From positions 1 to 9,982 of the forward strand of contig AQVQ01000040.1 of NCBI GenBank assembly GCA_000375685.1: 9,982 bases of DNA, read 5' to 3'. Below the pieces are notes generated by a model. It was not told the origin of the DNA and searched no databases. It worked only from the letters and a program-made list of their open reading frames with translations. Numbering within the stretch: position 1 is the first letter of the stretch; each line of letters starts with the position of its first letter. Source of the DNA: a crenarchaeote SCGC AAA261-N23. GTDB lineage: Archaea > Thermoproteota > Thermoprotei > Gearchaeales > Gearchaeaceae. A program made the translations under genes and the position numbers. This document shows positions 6,377 to 9,982 of this stretch, piece by piece.

Positions 6377-7057
6377 TTATAGGCCCAGTTTAGCCTTTAT
6401 TATTGCTATATCTTCTTCTATTTTTCTCAATCTTTCATTTAATAATGCTCTGATATCTCTTCTCAGCCTTCTGAACTCAATCTTGATGTCTTTTCTCAAG
6501 TCTTTTATGTCATTTTTAACACTTCTAATTTCCTTTAAAGTTTCTTCTTGTAAGCTTACAACTTGTTTAAAATTGTTATCTGTTCTAGTAGCGAAGTCTC
6601 TAAACTCTTGCCTGTAATCTCTAAATTCATTTCGAAAATCTTTAAACTCTTGTCTAAAATCTCTAAACTCTTGCCTGTAATCTCTAAATTCGCTCCTATA
6701 ATCTCTGAACTCTTTCCAATAATCCATGAATATACTTTGCATTGAACCAAATCCTTCTTGTAGCTCATCTACCAAATCACCATATTTTATCGTAAAATAT
6801 TTTATATTAATATCATAAGAGGCAGGTTCTTTCTCTATTTTTGTAACTACTATAGGGGGAGGGGAATTGGTTATAGCTTCGATGAACTTCTCGATCTTGT
6901 TTTCCTCTCCTTGAACGAAAATACTTACAGAACCATCCAATTCATTCTTAATATAGCCTTGTAAAGATAAAGCCTGAGCATTATCTAAAGCATATCTTCT
7001 AAATCCCACCCTTTGAACCCTGCCAAAGACCTTTATGTTATAAGCTTTTAATTCCAC
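6377..7057 (-). CDS. Acylphosphatase domain fused to an aromatic heptad-repeat coiled-coil tail
   Basis: 226 residues, started by GTG. Residues 1-92 form an acylphosphatase domain. The phosphate loop GRVQRVGFR contains the catalytic Arg20, and GYIKNELDGSV contains the catalytic Asn38, so hydrolysis of carboxyl-phosphate bonds is possible. After a linker, residues 110-155 are tandem 7-residue units of the type FRDYRQE (first one FMDYWKE). Residues 170-226 form an ordinary charged helix ending KIEEDIAIIKAKLGL. In the repeats every a and d position, 14 in a row, is Phe or Tyr. Free-standing acylphosphatases have about 90-100 residues, so more than half of this protein is extra. A paralogue of identical length and plan lies upstream at 7599-8279. 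No signal peptide is seen. I infer an oligomeric enzyme or a binding protein built on the acylphosphatase fold; the partner is unknown. Confidence 0.85.
   Translation of the reverse strand: MELKAYNIKVFGRVQRVGFRRYALDNAQALSLQGYIKNELDGSVSIFVQGEENKIEKFIEAITNSPPPIVVTKIEKEPASYDINIKYFTIKYGDLVDELQEGFGSMQSIFMDYWKEFRDYRSEFRDYRQEFRDFRQEFKDFRNEFRDYRQEFRDFATRTDNNFKQVVSLQEETLKEIRSVKNDIKDLRKDIKIEFRRLRRDIRALLNERLRKIEEDIAIIKAKLGL
6593..6730 (-). repeat. 21-nt coding repeat, seven heptads with aromatic a/d core
   Basis: Six full 7-residue units plus a half unit encode FMDYWKE, FRDYRSE, FRDYRQE, FRDFRQE, FKDFRNE, FRDYRQE and FRDF. The aromatic residues are spaced 3-4-3-4, which is a coiled-coil a/d pattern. 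The near-identity of several 21-nt units suggests growth by tandem duplication. Confidence 0.85.
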
Positions 7058-7071
7058 AACTACTTTATATG

Positions 7072-7083
7072 ATATAAATATTA
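7072..7083 (-). promoter_or_regulatory. TATA-like region of the first acylphosphatase fusion gene
   Basis: The minus strand reads TAATATTTATAT, centred about 20 bp before the GTG at 7057. This would give a leaderless or nearly leaderless transcript and supports that start. Confidence 0.4.
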
Positions 7084-7281
7084 AAGCTTATTATGCATCG
7101 CAGGTTGTTTAAGTTTTCTTTATCGTGAATTATCGGGCTCCGAACTTTGAAAGTTATTCTCTTTAATGAATATTTCAATTAAAACAATTATTACAAAATT
7201 GAAAGTTTATTCCTTAAGTGCTATATTCAAAAAACGTAATATCTTAAAGTTAAATTTCTCATAAGAAATTCAGTGGCGCTC

Positions 7282-7320
7282 CTCCTAAGCTTGATTGAGG
7301 GCTTAATGTGACTTAAGGAG
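7282..7320 (+). other. Imperfect hairpin
   Basis: CTCCTAAG (7282-7289) pairs with CTTAAGGAG (7312-7320) with one bulged A; the loop is 22 nt. It lies about 90 bp before copy B of the RNA-like element and could belong to the same remnant. Function unknown. Confidence 0.35.
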
Positions 7321-7407
7321 AAACAATCAACATATAGCATATTTTTGATTTTTTCTATGAAGGATCCTCTTTAAAATTTCAAATTTCGGGACATGAGAAA
7401 TTAAATG

Positions 7408-7475
7408 GGAGGGTTCTCTGAGCCTCTCGACTTGCTACCAAATGAGAGATGTAGCTACGAATCAATGGTGGGAAC
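7408..7475 (+). ncRNA. Structured RNA-like element, copy B (TnpB reRNA/omega-RNA-like)
   Basis: On the plus strand it shares with copy A the blocks GGGTTCTCTGAGC, TCTCGACT, ATGTAGCT and CGAATCAA in the same order and spacing. The small hairpin GAG-CCT-CTC is kept. The long stem is rebuilt from different bases: CTACCA (7435-7440) with TGGTGG (7466-7471), instead of CCCCTCA/TGAGGGG in copy A. GTTC and GAAC can close the outer stem. The IS605-type right-end hairpin found after copy A is not recognisable here. I infer an older, degenerate remnant of a related TnpB element, or an RNA that kept its fold after losing the transposon end. Confidence 0.48.
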
Positions 7476-7521
7476 GACGAAACACTTTGAAAAAGGGATG
7501 CAAGATTGATGGATTCCAGAT

Positions 7522-7541
7522 AAATCTATAGTCATAGATTT
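7522..7541 (+). other. Perfect 8-bp inverted repeat (hairpin)
   Basis: AAATCTAT and ATAGATTT are separated by AGTC. The position, about 45 bp after copy B, would suit an end hairpin of the remnant or a small terminator, but no T run follows on the plus strand. Role unknown. Confidence 0.4.
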
Positions 7542-7598
7542 GATGCCTTTAACATCTACGAATAAGATTGATAAAAGCTTAGAGAGAGACTAGAGAAG

Positions 7599-8279
7599 CT
7601 AAGCTAAACCGATTTTAGCTTTAATAACTTTTATTTCTTCTTCAATTTTTCTAAATCTTTCATCTAAATAACTTTTAAGATCCAATCTAAGTTCTCGAAT
7701 TTCTTTAATTGTTTCATCTTGCTTTTTAAGTACTTCCTTTACATCTTGCTTAATTTCTTTGATATCGCCTTTCATTTCCTTAATGTCATCTTTCATTTCC
7801 TTAATATCAGATTTCATTTCTTTAATGTCACTTTTCATCTCCTTAATATCGCCTTTCATTTCCTTAATGTCACTTTTCATCTCTTTGATATCTCCCTTCA
7901 TCTCCTTAATATCGCCTTTCATTTCCTTAATGTCCATCCACATTGCAGAAGCATATTTTACTGCTGTAGCCATTCTTTCACCTATTTCATCTTCTAAAGT
8001 ACCGTACTTTATTTCGAAAAACTTGAATTCGCCAATAGCATCTCTTATGCTTTTGATTTGGACATCTTCAACTTCTATCAGCCCTTTCTTTATGTTAATT
8101 TCTGAAATAAATTTCTTAATTATTCCTTCTTCGCCTTCACAAACGATTCTAACATTTCCATCCTTTAAGTTTTCAACAAATCCTACAATTCCTAGGCTTC
8201 TTGCAACTTCTTCTACATAATCTCTATAGCCAACTTTTTGAACTTTTCCTTTAGCTATTATTTCGAATCTCTTCACCAT
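7599..8279 (-). CDS. Acylphosphatase domain fused to an Ile/Met heptad-repeat coiled-coil tail
   Basis: 226 residues, paralogue of the protein at 6377-7057. Residues 1-92 form the acylphosphatase domain, with GKVQKVGYRDYV (catalytic Arg19) and GFVENLKDGNV (catalytic Asn37); both residues needed for carboxyl-phosphate hydrolysis are present. The shared junction KYGTLEDEIGE (KYGDLVDELQE in the paralogue) leads into nine heptads of the type DIKEMKG/S (116-178), with Ile and Met at the core positions. The protein ends with a helix and FRKIEEEIKVIKAKIGL, almost the same terminus as the paralogue. It is thus an acidic/Lys-rich rather than Arg/aromatic version of the same plan. The ATG start is supported by an ATTTAAAT box about 23 bp upstream. 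An 8-bp inverted repeat covers its stop codon. Function beyond the domain is unknown. Confidence 0.85.
   Translation of the reverse strand: MVKRFEIIAKGKVQKVGYRDYVEEVARSLGIVGFVENLKDGNVRIVCEGEEGIIKKFISEINIKKGLIEVEDVQIKSIRDAIGEFKFFEIKYGTLEDEIGERMATAVKYASAMWMDIKEMKGDIKEMKGDIKEMKSDIKEMKGDIKEMKSDIKEMKSDIKEMKDDIKEMKGDIKEIKQDVKEVLKKQDETIKEIRELRLDLKSYLDERFRKIEEEIKVIKAKIGLA
7601..7621 (-). terminator. Hairpin across the stop codon of the second acylphosphatase fusion gene
   Basis: AAGCTAAA (7601-7608) and TTTAGCTT (7614-7621) form a perfect 8-bp inverted repeat with a 5-nt loop, overlapping the last codons and TAG. It could slow or end transcription, but archaeal terminators mainly depend on T runs, and none follows directly. 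Confidence 0.25.
7746..7934 (-). repeat. Nine tandem 21-nt coding repeats (DIKEMKG-type heptads)
   Basis: Nine consecutive 21-nt units encode DIKEMK followed by G, S, D or (last unit) a DIKEIKQ variant. Units are nearly identical in DNA, with changes mostly at third codon positions, showing tandem amplification followed by drift. Repeat number is likely to vary between strains. The antisense frames stay open across the array for the same reason. Confidence 0.9.
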
Positions 8280-8298
8280 AGCTAATTATGAAAAAGCT

Positions 8299-8306
8299 AT
8301 TTAAAT
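8299..8306 (-). promoter_or_regulatory. TATA-like box of the second acylphosphatase fusion gene
   Basis: ATTTAAAT, also readable as part of AAATATTTAAATAG on the minus strand, is centred about 23 bp before the ATG at 8279, as expected for a leaderless archaeal promoter. Confidence 0.45.
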
Positions 8307-8491
8307 ATTTGACTTTGGATTATAATAAATCTTATTTTAAAATTTTTATGATCTAATTTATTTCAAAAATATAAAATGATTTTATTAGGAAATTGGAAAA
8401 TAGATAAAATTCAATAATCTATTGGATTGGTAAATTAGCTATCTTTGAATGTAATCAAAAATAATTATCACTTAAAAGGTATCGCTTATCG

Positions 8492-9613
8492 ATGGAAATA
8501 GCTTTTTCAAAAGACTACGAGAACGCAGTAGAAATAGCTAAAGATTCTTTAGATTTCTTTTCGCTTTATTGGTTTAAATATTGGTTAAGGAGAAGTCGAC
8601 TCGTTGAAGCGAGGATAAATGATGCAAAGGTAGCAGTTGCTCTAATATTCATAACTGATACCATTTGCGGCAAAACAGGTGTTTATAGAATACATAAAGG
8701 TCAAGAAAAGATTTTCAAAGCAAAGATATGTCTTATAGGATTGGGAGGTTTAGGATGCCCTATTTTACAACAATTAGTTTCAATGGGAATAGGATTTTTA
8801 AGGATTGTAAATAGGGATGTGGTTTCAATAACTGATCTGCATAGACAATATCTTTATAAACCAGAAGATGCAGGTAAGATGAAAGTAGAAGTGGCATTTG
8901 AAAGACTTAAGGCATTAAATCCTGAAGTAGAAATAGATCCTAAGCCAATTGCAACAACTGTGTACAATGTTGAAGAAACGATAAAAGACTTTGATCTTGT
9001 TATTGATAGCACGGATTCTATAAAAGCAAGGTATTTAGTTAATAGGGCTTGTTTAAAGCTAGGTATACCTTATATTTATGGTGCAGCCATAGAGAATCAA
9101 GGAAGCGCTTTCACTGTTTTGCCAGGTAAAACAGCATGTTTAGAATGTATATATCTAGGTCTTAAGGATGAAGATTTACCTACGTGTGCAATTGTTGGCG
9201 CCCATCCTTCTGTTCTTGGCATAATAGCTAGCATTCAAGTAAGTGAAGCAATTACATTAATAACAGAAAAAGAGCCGATATTAGCGAACAAGCTCCTTCT
9301 TGTAGATTTGAATAGCCTTTATTTCGATATTTTGAATTTAAAGAGAACAGAACAATGCCCTGCTTGTAGCAATTATCCTAATGTTGAATTAATTAGTTAT
9401 ACAGAAAGTTATGAAATAGGTTGCGCAAGAGAGGGTAAAGGAGTATTTTATTTATATCCTTCGAGCAAAATTAGTTTGAATTTGGTAAAGCTTCAGGATA
9501 AATTAAACAATGAAGGATATAAGGTTTTAAGTAAAAATAAGCTCTCAATAAATTTTGAACCTGAAAAAGGAATTAAAATGAGCATCAGTAGCGAGGGATT
9601 CTGCGTCACATAA
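8492..9613 (+). CDS. ThiF/MoeB/E1-like adenylyltransferase
   Basis: 373 residues. Members adenylate the C-terminal Gly-Gly of ubiquitin-like sulfur carriers (MoaD, ThiS, archaeal SAMP/Urm1-like) for molybdopterin or tRNA thiolation or for protein conjugation. Visible: GQEKIFKAKICLIGLGGLG (70-88) with the nucleotide loop GLGGLG; VSITDLHRQ with Arg118; GKMKVEVA with Lys131; STD with Asp175; the zinc pairs C216-x2-C219 and C289-x2-C292; and LPTC with Cys232 at the usual E1/MoeB cysteine position. Asn107 stands where most members have Asp (VNRD for VDxD). An N-terminal stretch of about 65 residues before the E1 core is unlike the usual RYxRQ start. Residues 300-373 form an extra domain with IGCAREG and SSEGFCV, like the C-terminal domain of some archaeal E1 proteins. 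The partner protein gene is not in the window. ACTTAAAAGG about 18 bp before the ATG may be the promoter. Confidence 0.87.
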   Translation: MEIAFSKDYENAVEIAKDSLDFFSLYWFKYWLRRSRLVEARINDAKVAVALIFITDTICGKTGVYRIHKGQEKIFKAKICLIGLGGLGCPILQQLVSMGIGFLRIVNRDVVSITDLHRQYLYKPEDAGKMKVEVAFERLKALNPEVEIDPKPIATTVYNVEETIKDFDLVIDSTDSIKARYLVNRACLKLGIPYIYGAAIENQGSAFTVLPGKTACLECIYLGLKDEDLPTCAIVGAHPSVLGIIASIQVSEAITLITEKEPILANKLLLVDLNSLYFDILNLKRTEQCPACSNYPNVELISYTESYEIGCAREGKGVFYLYPSSKISLNLVKLQDKLNNEGYKVLSKNKLSINFEPEKGIKMSISSEGFCVT

Positions 9614-9665
9614 GTAAGTTTCGAACTAGCTTCACAAAAAGATATTGAAGCTAAATTAATAGGAA

Positions 9666-9673
9666 TTTATAAA
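9666..9673 (+). promoter_or_regulatory. TATA box of thrB
   Basis: TTTATAAA is centred about 21-24 bp before the ATG at 9690. It is the clearest TATA sequence in the window and gives thrB its own leaderless promoter, independent of the E1-like gene ending at 9613. Confidence 0.55.
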
Positions 9674-9689
9674 AAGTCCTTCTTTAAGA

Positions 9690-9982
9690 ATGAAAAGACT
9701 AAGAATAATTACTCCTGCTTCAAGTGCTAATCTAGGTCCTGGTTTCGATGTATTTGCAATCGCTTTAGAAGAACCTTTCGATGTAGTTGAAGTTGAATAC
9801 CAAGAGTCTGAGAGAGTGAAGATAGAACTTCAATTAGAAGGTAAATATCCTGTTCCAAGAACATTAAGCGAAAATATGTTGACTGCTTTATTGTTAAATA
9901 TCATGGATGAATACGATTTGAAAGGAAATCTCAAAATAAGATTGCAGAAAAACATACCTGTAGGAATGGGGCTTGGAAGTAC
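9690..9982 (+). CDS. thrB: Homoserine kinase ThrB, N-terminal part (cut by the window edge)
   Basis: The first 97 codons of a GHMP-superfamily kinase that phosphorylates homoserine with ATP in the threonine pathway. The start MKRLRIITPASSANLGPGFDVFAIAL has the homoserine kinase N-terminal signature (P.S.ANLGPGFD), quoted here as a landmark. SENML near residue 60 and PVGMGLGS (90-97) follow; the last is the ATP-binding loop P...GLGS of GHMP kinases. The remainder, including the C-terminal GHMP domain, lies beyond the right edge. The ATG is supported by a TATA box about 21-24 bp upstream and by alignment of the signature with the usual position in the family. Mevalonate kinase and other GHMP enzymes are less likely because of the ANLGPGFD motif. 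Confidence 0.93.
   Translation, partial: MKRLRIITPASSANLGPGFDVFAIALEEPFDVVEVEYQESERVKIELQLEGKYPVPRTLSENMLTALLLNIMDEYDLKGNLKIRLQKNIPVGMGLGS

Larger units (their letters stand above)
7084..7598. other. Non-coding gap between the two acylphosphatase fusion genes
   Basis: A gap of about 500 bp without a supported gene. It holds, in order, unremarkable AT-rich sequence to about 7270, an imperfect hairpin (7282-7320), a plus-strand RNA-like element (copy B, 7408-7475), and a perfect 8-bp inverted repeat (7522-7541). The part from about 7270 to 7545 is less AT-rich than its surroundings, consistent with inserted mobile-element debris. A plus-strand frame reading HEKLNGRVL before TGA at 7419-7421 could be the last trace of tnpB, but it is too short to prove. 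Confidence 0.5.

Noticed and set aside
7746..7934. Regular short repeats that could suggest a CRISPR array
   Set aside because: The units are contiguous 21-nt coding heptads without unique spacers, in frame with a protein.
7719..8220. Plus-strand open frames of 92 and 153 codons rich in Phe, Ile and Ser
   Set aside because: They are antisense to the DIKEMKG repeat array, whose 21-nt period keeps the opposite frames open. Their composition simply mirrors the repeat and no start signal fits.

Overview
The window is AT-rich and looks like a chromosomal segment of a thermoacidophilic crenarchaeon, most likely a member of the Sulfolobales. The pointers are the gene types (MDR alcohol dehydrogenase with an Asp-containing structural zinc site, SCP2 protein, HSL-family esterase, archaeal E1-like protein), TATA-like boxes about 20-27 bp before many start codons with little sign of ribosome binding sites (leaderless transcription), and IS200/IS605-type debris. 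The genus is not certain.

Layout from left to right. (1) 2-971, minus: a decayed G1-type (eqolisin) peptidase gene. Its signal peptide is in another frame, two in-frame TAA codons interrupt the C-terminal part, and it runs off the left edge. (2) 1154-2622, plus: an SCP2-domain protein overlapping a zinc alcohol dehydrogenase by ATGA. (3) 4370-2623, minus: a carboxylesterase followed by a ferritin-like, R2/R2lox-related protein whose metal ligands are partly replaced. It ends directly against the dehydrogenase stop codon. (4) 4371-4807: an AT-rich gap holding a right-end remnant of an IS200/IS605 (TnpB-type) element, in minus orientation. (5) 4808-5563, plus: a nitrilase-family gene needing two frameshifts in homopolymer tracts, then msrA (5606-6148). 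(6) 6377-8279, minus: two paralogous proteins, each an acylphosphatase domain fused to a heptad-repeat helical tail, separated by 541 bp. That gap holds a second copy of the TnpB-type RNA-like element, in plus orientation. (7) 8492-9613, plus: a ThiF/MoeB/E1-like enzyme, then the beginning of homoserine kinase thrB, cut by the right edge.

Most genes are housekeeping or accessory metabolic enzymes with no single shared pathway. SCP2 with ADH suggests handling of a lipophilic alcohol or aldehyde. MsrA points to oxidative-damage repair, the E1-like protein to sulfur carrier or small-modifier activation, and ThrB to threonine synthesis.

The most interesting signals are three. Two diverged copies of a structured RNA-like element share invariant loops and show compensatory changes in one stem. 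The twin acylphosphatase-coiled-coil fusions include one with 14 consecutive aromatic residues at heptad core positions. The R2-like protein has three substituted metal ligands. The nitrilase gene also carries a perfect A_AAA_AAG slippery heptamer exactly at its first frame change, although the second frame change makes decay or sequence error a serious alternative.
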